From: Sphagnum magellanicum
Lineage: Eukaryota > Streptophyta > Sphagnopsida > Sphagnales > Sphagnaceae
Direction: 5' to 3'
Assembly: GCA_021904315.1 (NCBI GenBank)
Contig: CM038911.1
Location: forward strand, 12,187,390 to 12,251,389
DNA length: 64,000 bases
The translations under genes were made by a program, and so were the position numbers. Below are positions 51,357 to 61,902 of this stretch, piece after piece (position 1 is the first letter of the stretch; every line of letters begins with the position of its first letter). Under the pieces are notes generated by a model that was not told the DNA's origin, ran no database searches, and saw only the letters and a program-made list of their open reading frames with translations.

Positions 51357-52743
51357 TTGAATGACCTGCTCATGGGGTGTTGCCCTACTCTGAACTGTAA
51401 ACTCACCTTACAATTCAAACTTTTAAAGGTGAGTTTAAAGTTCATGGTGTGTCTACCAATTATCCAGGTTAGTCCGATTATCAATATGTATAATTGATGA
51501 ATATGCATATATACATATTTTTAATTTGTCTCAAAAAATTTAATAAATTTTATACATATGCAACGAACTTCTTTTTGTTGATAACTTGATGCATATGTAA
51601 TATTTGTCACATGTGTCCAGATATGTGTTCTATACCATGCATATATGGATTTTAAGGTTTTAGGTTTTCTAAGAGTTGAAGGATATGCATATGCACTTGG
51701 TGGCTTGGATATAGATCTCAAACCCTAAATGGCAAAAAGATGTAATCATTTTTCTATTTGTTCCCTTGCTTGCTAGCTTTTCATCAGCTATTTTGGTTTC
51801 ACATTATTTCACATCATAGGGTTTTCATTGAAGTGCAACATCACAAATTTGGTAAACTACATAATGGTGACATAATTGTATATTGATCATCTTATTTGTT
51901 GAAACAAAGCTTATCATATCAACAAAAGGGATAAAGGTGAAAGTGTGTTGAGTGCAATGGTGTAACTTGCCAAGGGTGTAATGGTCCAAGTGTGCAAGGT
52001 GTTACAAGCACGAAAATTACAAAGATAGATGACGAAAGTATAGATCTAAGTTTAAATCCAAAACACAAAACCAAAAAACCAAGACAAGAACACAAAGGTT
52101 AAAGCCAATAACGTGAAATGTGCAAGACTAAAATATGAATGAATTTTTATTGCAACGAAGTAAGGAAGCATAAACACAAAAAGAATAAAACAAGGCTATG
52201 GTATAAGATCTTACCTCAAATTAGTGTTGAATAAATTGAAGGTAATTGGAAAGGGGTTGTCCATACCGCTATTTATACCATTTGGGGATCTAGTTCAAAA
52301 AAGTTACTATGGAGGTTTCCATGTGCTCATTAATCAAGGAAGCTTCTTTAAAACTTCCTAACTACAAATGAACTAAGAATCAACTAGGACTTAACTAAAA
52401 TAATCAATCCAAAGGCTTGTACATTTTGTTTGATGTATATTTTTGTTTAGCATATATGCCCTTTGGACCTTTAAAATGATCAATTCAAATGCATTTTTCA
52501 TCAAATTGAAAACCATCTTGAGCATTTGTCCCTTTTTTAAAGTCTTGCACAACAACAATAGTTCTTGTGTTGCCGTTGTTGCTAGCTTGATACATTATGA
52601 TTGATAATCAAAACGTTAATGATTGCATTCATGTTTGTCATCTTTATTTTGGTTTGAACAAAATTGACATGATATGTGTTTGATTATTTCACATTTTTTA
52701 TAGTGGTACATGTGTGGGTAGGGTGTAGGGTTTTTGTTGTGCA
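51357..52743. other. AT-rich spacer before the hAT relic
   Basis: No gene recognised. It may contain the 5' non-coding part of the hAT element downstream; its terminal repeat was not found. Confidence 0.4.
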
Positions 52744-55700
52744 ATGGTTAAAGGAAAGCAAAGAAAATTCCATGTTGTTGATTTTGTTGAAAACATGAAA
52801 GAAATCTACTCCAACTTCTTTGATTTGATAATGTCAAATATTGCTAACAACAATTCAAATGTTGAAAACATTGCAATTGGTAATGTGGCAGTCAATATTA
52901 TGGCTATAATCAAAGTTGTGTAACGTGCAACTTAAAAAATTCATGATATATGATGGAAACTTCACCATCATTCATTCATTTTTTAGGGTTTTTTTTATTA
53001 TTAATGATAACCCTTATTGACATTGTGAACCGACAAATGTTGAAATGCATTATTTGTAGGTTTAAACAAGCAAGTGAAAATGTTCTAACCAAAAGTTGTT
53101 CTATTATTAAAAAGGGGCTCCTAGGTTATAAAATACAACAAATGTAATGGAATCACTCTTATGAAAACACACATTAATTGTGCACATGCCAAGTTGTTTA
53201 TTGTTAAGGGGTTACAACTTACTGAAATGGTTCAATTAAATCACACTTGGCAAGTAATAAAAAAAAGGGCTTATAATTATGAGCAATGTAATCATTTTTT
53301 TTTTGGAGCCTCAAATTCTTACAAACAACACAATGAGTTGAAAACTTGGTGTTGTATATATGTAAAAGTTACAAGGCTTTTTCAACTTGTTAGAACATTT
53401 GGTTACAAAGGTTAGATTTACATCAATGTCCTTATGTTTTGTTTCCATTCCATTCACAACTTGTGAAAGAAACATGTTTCTTACTATGGTCACCAAGTGT
53501 AGAAATATGCATGTTTTGCCAAAACTTGCAAATGAAAGAACTATTTCTACTTCATTTGATTTATGGATGTCTAGAGGTGGCATTGACATGTTCACTTTAG
53601 TTATCAATTATTTGACTGAAGCTTGGGAACCTATGTTGGGTTGTTCAAGGTAAATGAGACAACTAGCCTTTACATATCATGACAATTGCAATCATTGTTG
53701 GAGAAATTTTGTTTAATTCATCGAGTTTTTCCTTTTGTAAAAGATGAAAGTAGCAACTTTGATTCCATGGTTGCAACATTGCACTCCATTGTTGATTGTG
53801 AATTCCTAAACCTTCTATGAGTTTATGAAGGTACATGCATTACAACAAAAGGTGTCCCTATATGCCAAGTGATTTCATTAAATTTTGAGTGAATTCACTG
53901 GTCATAATGAACAAAAATTAGTGGGGATGTAGTGAATTCAGTAGTTTAGTCAATAAGGATTAATGAACTACACCCACATTTTGTAATAGTGATGGTTTTG
54001 TCATGTGTTTTCTAAAACATGTCAATATGTTATGAATGATGACAAAGTTTCTATGGGTCTAAGGCAAGTGAATGTGAAAGATGCTTGGACAAAAAATATG
54101 GGAAAACAAGGGAGGAATGGGAAAAACCATATGTTGAGAGTGGGTTGTTGCCTTGAAAGCTAAAAACACCTATCAAAACTAGGTTTGTAAGAAAAATCAT
54201 TATGTTTGAAGAATGTTTTGAATTCAAAGAAATTATCCTTCTATGTTATGGCAAGTAGATGATGATGACATTGTAGCAAGGAATTTTTCAAGGCCAAAGT
54301 CTAGGTCATTACAAAAGCAATTATTTCCTATTGAACCCTGTTGTGAATGCCCATGTGATGATTCAATAAAAAAGACACTAGCTCCTATCAAATGCTTTGA
54401 CCCCTATTATTAACATTCCATTCAACATGGAAGCTGAGGCGGTGTGACTTGGTAATGGGTTTGATATTCTTGATGAATTTGATTTAGAACTCATCATCCT
54501 ACAAAAAAACATGTAACAAGAAGTCATTAAGGTGATTAAACCTTTCCTCTTGTCTTTGAAAACATTTTATCAACAAAATGTTCATAACATGTTTGCCATC
54601 ATGTTGGATCCCCATTTCAAATCTTTACAAATAGTGGAAAATTTTGTGGGGTGTGGGGAAACAATTTGTTTTGTTTCTGAATATGATGTGAAAGCAATGA
54701 TTCCATTCCATTGTTTATGACTTGAGTGCAAGTACATAGATAGGAACCAATGGGATTACTTTATAAAAGGACTATGAGTCATTTTTAGTCCTTTTTCATT
54801 TTTTCATATGAAAGAATTTTTGAATGAAATCTTTTGCAACTTGTTATTAAAAATACATATAGTTGCCCCAATAGATCACATGTTTTGTGTTAATCATTTT
54901 TTGAATAAATATTAATTTTTCAAAGTGTGTAAATTCTACCAAATTCTACATTTCATTTTGAAAATTTATCATAATTTTGAATCAAATTAAAATATGCTAA
55001 CTACTTTAGGTTTTTCTTTTTTAATCATAAACTACAACTTCGTTTTGTATGTCATGCACATTACACTCCATTTACATGTGGTAAATTTTTTTTGAAAATT
55101 TGAAAAATACTTTGAAATTTTAAATTTTTAAAATTCCATACCTTTTAAATTGTGAATGCCTTTTGAACTTGGGTAGTAGTTTGCTATCATCTAATTTTTT
55201 CACCATCAAAGTTATGTTATTACAATAGTCCTTTATAAAATTAACCACATCTAACACAACACCTATTCAAGTTCAAACATCCTTTTTAAAAACCAAAATT
55301 CAAATTTAAATTTAATGAATTTTTAATTTGAATTCCTCAACTTTCACATTAGTCATTTAACACAACTTGGAATGATTAACATAATTTTAAAATGTCAAAA
55401 AAAAACGTATGTAAAAAAATTCATAGTTTTCATCATTATTCGACATGATTTTTGGCTCCTATCTTTATATTCGCACCCACTTGCTTTGATTGACTCGATC
55501 CTACTTCTCAAACATCTGCAATAGCTATTGATATGCCATTTGAAAAAGGTAATATGTTTAGTTTCGAAACATTCATGGAGGAATCCTATGTTTGATTTTT
55601 TGGCGCATCAGATCCTTAGGATTCCAAGGTTCCAAATCAAAATTGAACATGTTTTTGGCTTTACAAGAGTGTTGACAACCTTGTGGCGTTGTCACCTGCA

Positions 55701-55788
55701 AGTGCAAAATCTAAATCAAATAATCATGATGGTAATATATTGGCCCAATGATCCACAACTGAATTGTACAAATATTTTCAAATTTTAA
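52744..55788 (+). pseudogene. hAT transposase with BED zinc finger, decayed
   Basis: Read across frames, the order is that of a plant hAT transposase. A BED-type finger comes first (KCIICRFKQ around 53046, then MKTHINCAH with H-x4-H near 53161). Next is TISTSFDLWMSRGGIDMF (about 53540), then FVKDESSNFDSMVATLHSIV (about 53735), FAIMLDPHFKSLQIVENFV (about 54590), and the C-terminal dimerisation region FLAHQILRIP ... RCHLQVQNLNQ ... WPNDPQLNC (about 55590-55770). Many stops and frameshifts interrupt it, and a 154-bp CACTA-type MITE is inserted at 53838. An unrecognised open frame of about 60 codons at 52744 may be its 5' end. Not functional. Confidence 0.85.
53838..53991 (+). mobile_element. CACTA-type MITE family M1, copy 2, nested in the hAT relic
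   Basis: Ends CATTACAACAAAAGG and TTTTGTAATAGTG (reverse complement CACTATTACAAAA). It is flanked by ATG at 53835-53837 and 53992-53994. Removing the element and one ATG restores continuity across a conserved transposase segment: the flanks read VYEG before it and a CHV-like residue pattern after it, matching the family's EGTCFGHV region. This supports both borders independently of the TIRs. Confidence 0.8.
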
Positions 55789-56912
55789 ATTATTTTCGAT
55801 TTTTTTTGCATCATGCACGTGATTGATTTCAATTGTTGTGATGTTGTAAGACTTACTGTTTATGTATAAATTGATGGACCTCACATCTCACCAACAACAT
55901 ATAAGTTGCATCAAGCTTTTGATCATTTCTTGAAATTCTAGATTTTGGGTGTTGAAGTGGTCTTGTTCGTGTTTGTTTTTTTGCATGCAACACAAGCAGA
56001 GTTCTTGTTTGAAGAATTGGGGTTCAATTCCCCCACAAGCTACTTGAATTTGTAGGGTGTTCATGTTCTTTAACAACACTTTTGAATTATTGTGTAATTG
56101 CAAAAAAATTGTATACAACTCAAATTATAAATTTAACAATGCATATATTCTATACATATTTATAGTTTCTTAGCATTTAAAAACCAACTCATTCATAACC
56201 AACAAAGCCAAAAAAAAAAGGGTTGAATACATAACTATCATTACAAATAATCTATTGAATTTTTAAAATAAATATCCTTCTCTTTCAAGGAAACAAGAAC
56301 ATGCAATGTTGATCTCTGAAGGTTTGTTCTAAAACTGGATAACCGGACAACACCACGGGTCTCAACAAGTCTCAACCCCAGGACAGCCAGTGTCCTTGTC
56401 AAGGCTCAAAATGGAACATGATGGAAAGGCAGGTGATAATTAAGGTAGTCAAAAATGATATGTCTTTGCAACCTTCCCAGAAACAATGGAACAAAGATGA
56501 CTCAAGTGGGCAGAGCTGGTGGCAACAGGAATGGCACTGAAGAAGAATCCAGGCACAAAAAGAACTGAACAAAAAGGCAAAGATGTCATGCATATGGCAC
56601 ATGATTGGTGGGTGTAAAGAGTGATTCCTAGCAATGTCATGTCGGGTGGAAATGCCAAGATATTATTATTATGAAAATGGGCTTTTAGGTCAATGGTTGG
56701 GACCAAGTTTCATTGCAGTATTGCTTCAGCTGGAATAACCAAATTGGATCAAAGATACAAAAGCTTAAACTGAAAGGAAAAAATAGAATTGTCGTAGGGT
56801 AAGTTTGGTAGGCAACAGCATCCATAACAGCTGATCACTCACCATCCGTTAGGTGCAACAAAGAAGGAATCCACACTGCATGATTTCATCTTCAACATCA
56901 CAAGATCTGGGA
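55789..56912. other. Intergenic stretch, no gene seen
   Basis: The 3' part of the hAT element may extend here. Frames at 56399-56706 lack any recognised domain. Confidence 0.4.
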
Positions 56913-56955
56913 ACCAAAAGAATGGAAAACATTCCTTTGTTTCCATTCTTTTGGT
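56913..56955 (+). repeat. Perfect 16-bp hairpin
   Basis: ACCAAAAGAATGGAAA at 56913-56928 and its exact reverse complement at 56940-56955, with an 11-nt loop. Function unknown. Confidence 0.85.
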
Positions 56956-57105
56956 ACCAAAAGCAAACTTGTCTTCTCCAGTGGGGAGGGAATTCTTGCC
57001 CACTTTTCCTTTTTTCCGAAGACTATTTCATTTTTGGTGCTTCATCTCCAAACTCTCAACATGGACCTTGACCCACCTCAGAATGATGAATAATGCCAAA
57101 CACTG

Positions 57106-57278
57106 GCCAGAAGGAACCAGCACCCACCATCTCACCATCCACTGGATGCTGGTTATGACTCGATTGTTATGAACCTCAACTGAGTTAATATCTGGTTTCA
57201 CCTTGGTAACCCACTCTGTAAGAAGTAGGTCCTATACATAGGTGCGCATAGTTAGGTACATAAGTAGGAAAATTAGAC
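57106..57278 (+). repeat. Dispersed repeat R1, copy 2
   Basis: Partner of 2232-2392, in the same orientation. Opens GCCAGAAGGAACCAGCACCC and ends around AAGTAGGAAAATTAGA. Small indels (for example ACCATCCATCC versus ACCATCC) separate the copies. Confidence 0.75.
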
Positions 57279-57821
57279 AACTACTACTAGGTAATTAGAG
57301 GATTTACAATTTACACATAGGTGAAGCATTTTTCACCGTGGTTAATTAACTAGGGAACTGGAACCCAACAGAAAACTATTTCCTGACCACTTACCATCCA
57401 TCCTTATGCATAAATATTTGTAATTATTCAAATTGATCTAGATTTTTATTGACATTGCAACTGAAAATTGTTGTACAAATAAGTAAACTCGCTTTTTTCA
57501 AGTAGATGTGAGAGAATTTTTTTTGCAATACCTTATGAGGTATGGTCCTAGCAATACATGAGTCAAGTGAGTTTTGAATTGACATAGTAGACTCCACAAC
57601 ATTATTTGTTACCTACCATATCACCTAAGAAACCACTTGGAGATGGCAAGCACTAAATAATAGCAACAAATTAAATGCAACTAAGTCTCTCATGCAAAAG
57701 TATCCATGCTTGTCAAGCATGCCCAAAAGGAAACTAATCTTCAAAAAAACAAAATTGTCCTCAAATTATAATTGTAATGAATATGTTATGTATGATTAAG
57801 ATATTATCTTTTATAAATAGT
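57279..57821. other. AT-rich spacer
   Basis: Nothing recognised beyond homopolymers. Confidence 0.4.
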
Positions 57822-57890
57822 TTGGTCTACCTGAATGGTTTAGATTATTTTCATTTTAAATGAGAGATCTTGTGTTCAAACCCTTTTATA
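57822..57890 (+). mobile_element. SINE-like tRNA-promoter module
   Basis: A-box-like TACCTGAATGGTTTAGAT (57828-57845) is followed by B-box-like TGTTCAAACCC (57873-57883) at tRNA-like spacing. No cloverleaf is seen. Confidence 0.35.
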
Positions 57891-57984
57891 ATCTTCATTT
57901 TGAATGGCTTTCATTTTGAAAACAAGAAGGAAAGTCGTTCCTAAAAATGGTTGTGTGATAAGGGAAGGCCCTTTTACTTGGGGC

Positions 57985-58105
57985 AAATGTCTTCAACTAC
58001 CCAGGGAATTGGTTGTGTCACCTTGGGGAATAGCCTTGCCCCCAAGGTAGATGTGTTGAATTGCTTGGGGAAATGGTTGTGTTGCCTTAGGGAATGGCAC
58101 TGGTA
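57985..58105 (+). repeat. Local duplication of about 65 bp
   Basis: GGGAATTGGTTGTGTCACCTTGGGGAA-type sequence occurs near 58003 and again near 58068 as GGGAAATGGTTGTGTTGCC followed by TTAGGGAA. Confidence 0.6.
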
Positions 58106-58777
58106 TAGAATTGTTGGTGAGCATTTACAATTTTTCATCAATATTTTCTTCCAGAAAGTTCAATTTTATTAAAAATTATGAAGTTTTCACCAATAATCAA
58201 ATGGAGTAAAAATCTTTTTTTGGGGCAAGGTTTCAAAATGGACTGGAAAAATTATGAGAAAGGTTGCATAATGATGAAAATATGATGCATCAAATTTATA
58301 TGGTGGATGAAAAGATGATGATGAAACTTGCACCATGGATGATATATTGCAAAGTGGATGAAATCTTGATTCATTGTTTTTATAATGAATGAAATTTATT
58401 AAATGGATGAAAAGTTGAAGTTGTAAAATGAATGCAAACATAAGGATGAATGATGAAAAGATGAAAAAAAGATGACACATTCATCCATTTGTGTGACTTC
58501 TAAAAATTCTAAGGCCTTGCAACTTCCCCAGAATTCTCCCTCAGAAGTAACCAAGGTCCTTGGGCAAAATGTGGTCCCAATTTTTCTTCTACCCAGGAAA
58601 CTTGGCCCAAACTTTTTTTTTTTCTTCCTGAGGCAACTTGATTGAAAAAGTGGGGTTAAGTTGCATGGAGAAAGCATCCCAATAGCCATCTTCTTCTTTG
58701 AATGATTTTCCCAAATGAAAATTCAACAAAAAGTTCACCTAAGAAAGCCATATGAGAAAGAAGATGGTTGTTGCCCA

Positions 58778-58842
58778 AAAGATTTGAACTTGAAGTCTAA
58801 TACTTGAAGAGGTGGTTTTCAACCATTACATCATAGGCCTTT
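58778..58842 (-). mobile_element. SINE-like tRNA-promoter module
   Basis: On the minus strand, A-box-like TGATGTAATGGTTGAAAAC (58832-58814) and B-box-like AAGTTCAAATC (58792-58781) lie at tRNA-like spacing. Confidence 0.35.
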
Positions 58843-59470
58843 AATTCAAAAATAAGGGAAAGAAGTGATTCGTACTACATTGACAACAGTTGTGGTACAA
58901 TGAAAAAATATTTGACGAAACACTTTTTAGTTGGGTAATTGTCCTATAGCAATGTCGAGCCTAGTGCTACATTTAATTTTTAACCCTAGTTCATGTACAC
59001 ATTACACACTCCGCAATGCTAGAGATTGGGTAAGTATAGAGTTGTACAACAAATGAAAACTGGAGTTTGTATGTTTGTATAGGCATGGAAATCTACAACT
59101 AATTAAAACTAATACTTACCTATAAAGTTTTGCTTACTTGCTTACTTCTCAAGTAAAATTGTACCTCAAAAACTTGAACCTATGTGCAAAAAGACTTGTT
59201 TTTTTTCATAGTTCCAAATTTAGCACAGGCCTAGTTTCATGGTTTGGCTCTTGTGCCCGGTTTCAACAAGGCATCACAGACACACCGGCCCTGCCAATAG
59301 ATAAGATGTTGTACATCCACCTACTCTGTTCACACTCTAAACACCAAAACAATCCGTTCCAATCTAAACAGTCTAAACACATTCACCAAAGAAACCGGTT
59401 CACGTAATGTGAAACCGGTTCTAATAAGGTAAAGCTTCCAAAAGTTGGATCCAATGGGACACTCCGCCCT

Positions 59471-59537
59471 TGCAGGGCCCATTTTGTTAAACCCCCATTT
59501 TTGTTGGGCCCTGCAAATGGGGGTTTAACAAAATGGG
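59471..59537 (+). repeat. Two interlocked perfect inverted repeats
   Basis: A 10-bp pair, TGCAGGGCCC (59471-59480) with GGGCCCTGCA (59506-59515), is interleaved with a perfect 23-bp pair at 59478-59500 and 59515-59537 (core TTTTGTTAAACCCCCATTT). The order is A, B, A', B', so both stems together would make a pseudoknot and either alone a hairpin. No gene overlaps it. Confidence 0.9.
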
Positions 59538-60307
59538 GGCTAACATGAGTCCATCCACCAGGTCACAAGAATCTGAACCAAAACTGCAAAACCAGGGAAG
59601 CAGCCAACATTGCTTGAAACTTGACTATGTATATGGTACTACATTCAAACGCATCTTTCAATTTGGGTTGAATTCTAAGCACAAAAGTGTCATAAACTCA
59701 TACCACATTAGAAACTGTGAATTCAATTTGTCTTGAATAAGCTCATTGCTGAGGTTAATGCCATGACATTTAGAAGTGCTCCGGTCTGCTGGCTAACATG
59801 TGAGCCCCCTCGTGGTCCCTCATTCCGTGTTAACTTGTTCATGAAAATTCAGATCCATTGACAAGAAAGAGTCCTAGTGCACCCACCAAGAATTTCACAA
59901 AAAAGACTCTTTCTATCTGACACAAGACTCTTTGACATATAAAGCTTTGTGCCCCCGCCAATATCCACCCAAGTCCAGACGAACTTGGTTACATTTGAGA
60001 CAAATTGTGGGAACCAAGGAAACAAAATCATGTCATCTGTGGTCGGTTATTTCTCAAACCTGAAGCCATTCCTCCTCGTCACTAGCTTTGTCTTCTCAAA
60101 ATCTTGTACATACTTTAAAAAATGGGCCATGATAAGAAATACGTCGAACTGGTTAGAGTTAGGACATGGAGTGTTCTAACAATATGGCAATGGGGGGTCT
60201 ACTAGGGCTTATTACAGAGCATAACTAAGTGTCTTCACCATTGATTCGCAGTACTTTAATTTGCTTGATGAATCAAACTTGAGTCACAAGTGGGGATTCA
60301 GACCTAG
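59538..60307. other. Intergenic stretch
   Basis: No gene recognised. Moderately GC-richer than the regional average. Confidence 0.4.
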
Positions 60308-60530
60308 TTTCTTTTCTTTTCTTCTTCTTTGTAGATTGAACCCACAACAGCAGACCTGACTGACAAGCTGTTGGCAACCCCCAAGTCAAGTTTTCAGTGG
60401 CAGAGTGCTCAGTGACAGAGTTGGCCGACAACAAGATGGGTTTTCTTTCACCTGGCACACACCAGTGCGGTTCGATCCCTGACCCTTTTTTTCTGAGGTC
60501 GCTGGCTATACCAGTGAGCCATCATCCCTG
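60308..60530 (-). mobile_element. tRNA-derived SINE, about 220 bp
   Basis: On the minus strand it opens with A-box TGGCTCACTGGTATAGC (60521-60505), close to the canonical tRNA TGGCTCAGTGGTAGAGC, and has GGATCGAACC about 43 bases on (60478-60469). It ends in an A-rich AAGAAGAAGAAAAGAAAAGA tract (about 60330-60308), as a SINE tail does. The plus strand of the second box also reads as a perfect B-box, GGTTCGATCCC. Target duplications were not resolved. Confidence 0.55.
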
Positions 60531-61012
60531 GAGTAAAGCTGAGGAGCTTTTTCTTCTTCTCAATTCCAATCAATCTTTTTTCTCCATTGAATAGGTAGGG
60601 GGGTTTCTCACCTGAGTAGGCAAGGCATCCAATCCATTGGCAAAAGCTCATGCATTATCTTCCCCACTTCTCTAGCTTCTCAGAAAAGCAGGGACAACGC
60701 CAGCCGCCTCTGAGCACCAGGATGTAGCAAGATTTCTAAATTGCATTCCATATTCATGCCTTGGGTCATTACTAGTGTTGGGCAGATATCCCAAAAATCC
60801 GGATACCAGACTCAGAAATCACTTTTCATATATGCCAGATCTCAGAACTTTGAGATTTGACATTGTTATATTTGGAGTTCAATCTGGATATCACATAAAT
60901 AATATTTGAATAGGATATCAACTCCTTGCCCAGATCTGAATATCAGGTCAATGATTAAATACTTTTTTAAAAAATTAATTAGAAATTAAGTTTTAAAAAA
61001 ACCAAGTATTGA
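60531..61012. other. Spacer with a lone hAT-like end
   Basis: TAGTGTTGGGCAGATATCC at 60773-60791 matches the terminal word of the hAT MITEs at 2.4 and 27.3 kb. No matching right end or octamer duplication was found downstream, so it is not called as an element. Confidence 0.35.
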
Positions 61013-61055
61013 GGGTTTGAGGTGGTCATGACTCAAATGCACCCACCTCAAACCC
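61013..61055 (+). repeat. Perfect 13-bp inverted repeat
   Basis: GGGTTTGAGGTGG at 61013-61025 and its exact reverse complement CCACCTCAAACCC at 61043-61055, with a 17-nt loop. Confidence 0.85.
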
Positions 61056-61902
61056 TATGAGCATTGTTGTTGTTTTATAAAGGGGTCCAAGTTCACGCTT
61101 GGGCCCCGTATTTCTTTTTTCTTTTTTTTGTCATTTCTTTTTGTTCTTTTTTTCTTCCCTTCATGCTACTTCTTACTTTCATGCTACTACCTCCTTTTGG
61201 GCTATTGCTTTTTGCCATTGTGCTCTTTAGGTATCTATTCCTTCACACCATTGTTATGTTTCCCTTTATGTTGCTATTTCTTGTCTTCACATTGTTATTG
61301 TGCCCTTGCTTTGTATTATTGGAGCTTGTACTTCTCTCTTCTTTTTCACATTTTGCAAGGTTTGAGCTTTTCTTGGTGACAATCGACAACATTTTTTTAC
61401 AAGGTAAATTTGTTAGTTTCATTTTTTTGTGTTTTTTTTTTTCTCGCCTTTGTTTTTGTTTTTTTTAATTTTAAAGGTTTTTAGTTTTTTTATTGTTCTT
61501 TTTTTTATTTAATTTCATCTTTGATTTTTTTAATGTTGGTTTGTGTAGGTTTTTTCACAAGATAGTTATTGCATTAGAGTTTTTTTTTGCATATTTATTT
61601 GTCTTGTAATGGAGAGGAAGTTTGATTCTTGGTTATAAATGTTATAAATGTTTGCATTAGTTTTTTTAAGGCATCCAATCCAATAGCACATTTCATGTTT
61701 CATTCTAAACCAAGACTTTTGTTTGCAAGCCATTTTGTTTGTTTGAATTTTTCCACCTTTGACCTTGTCGAACATTGTATGAAAAATGGAAGGCTCTAAT
61801 GAAAATGAAAAGACATGAATCGAAATTGGAAACAATGAAATATTTTAAAATAATGTTGAATGTGAAGATGAAGTTATGGGAAAAACTCATTAGGACCCAA
61901 GT
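61056..61902. other. T-rich stretch
   Basis: Strong strand asymmetry (long T and CTT runs) at 61100-61560. The long Phe/Leu open frame here is a composition artefact. Confidence 0.5.

Noticed and set aside
60469-60479. Perfect tRNA B-box suggesting a tRNA gene
   Set aside because: No cloverleaf with paired acceptor stem could be drawn; the A-rich tail and body favour a SINE.
60773-61060. Possible third hAT MITE starting TAGTGTTGGGC
   Set aside because: No right terminus or matching 8-bp duplication could be found.
61064-61468. 134-codon hydrophobic open frame that looks like a multi-pass membrane protein
   Set aside because: The sequence is T- and CTT-rich; any frame there gives Phe/Leu/Ser runs. 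No conserved motif and no flanking exon.
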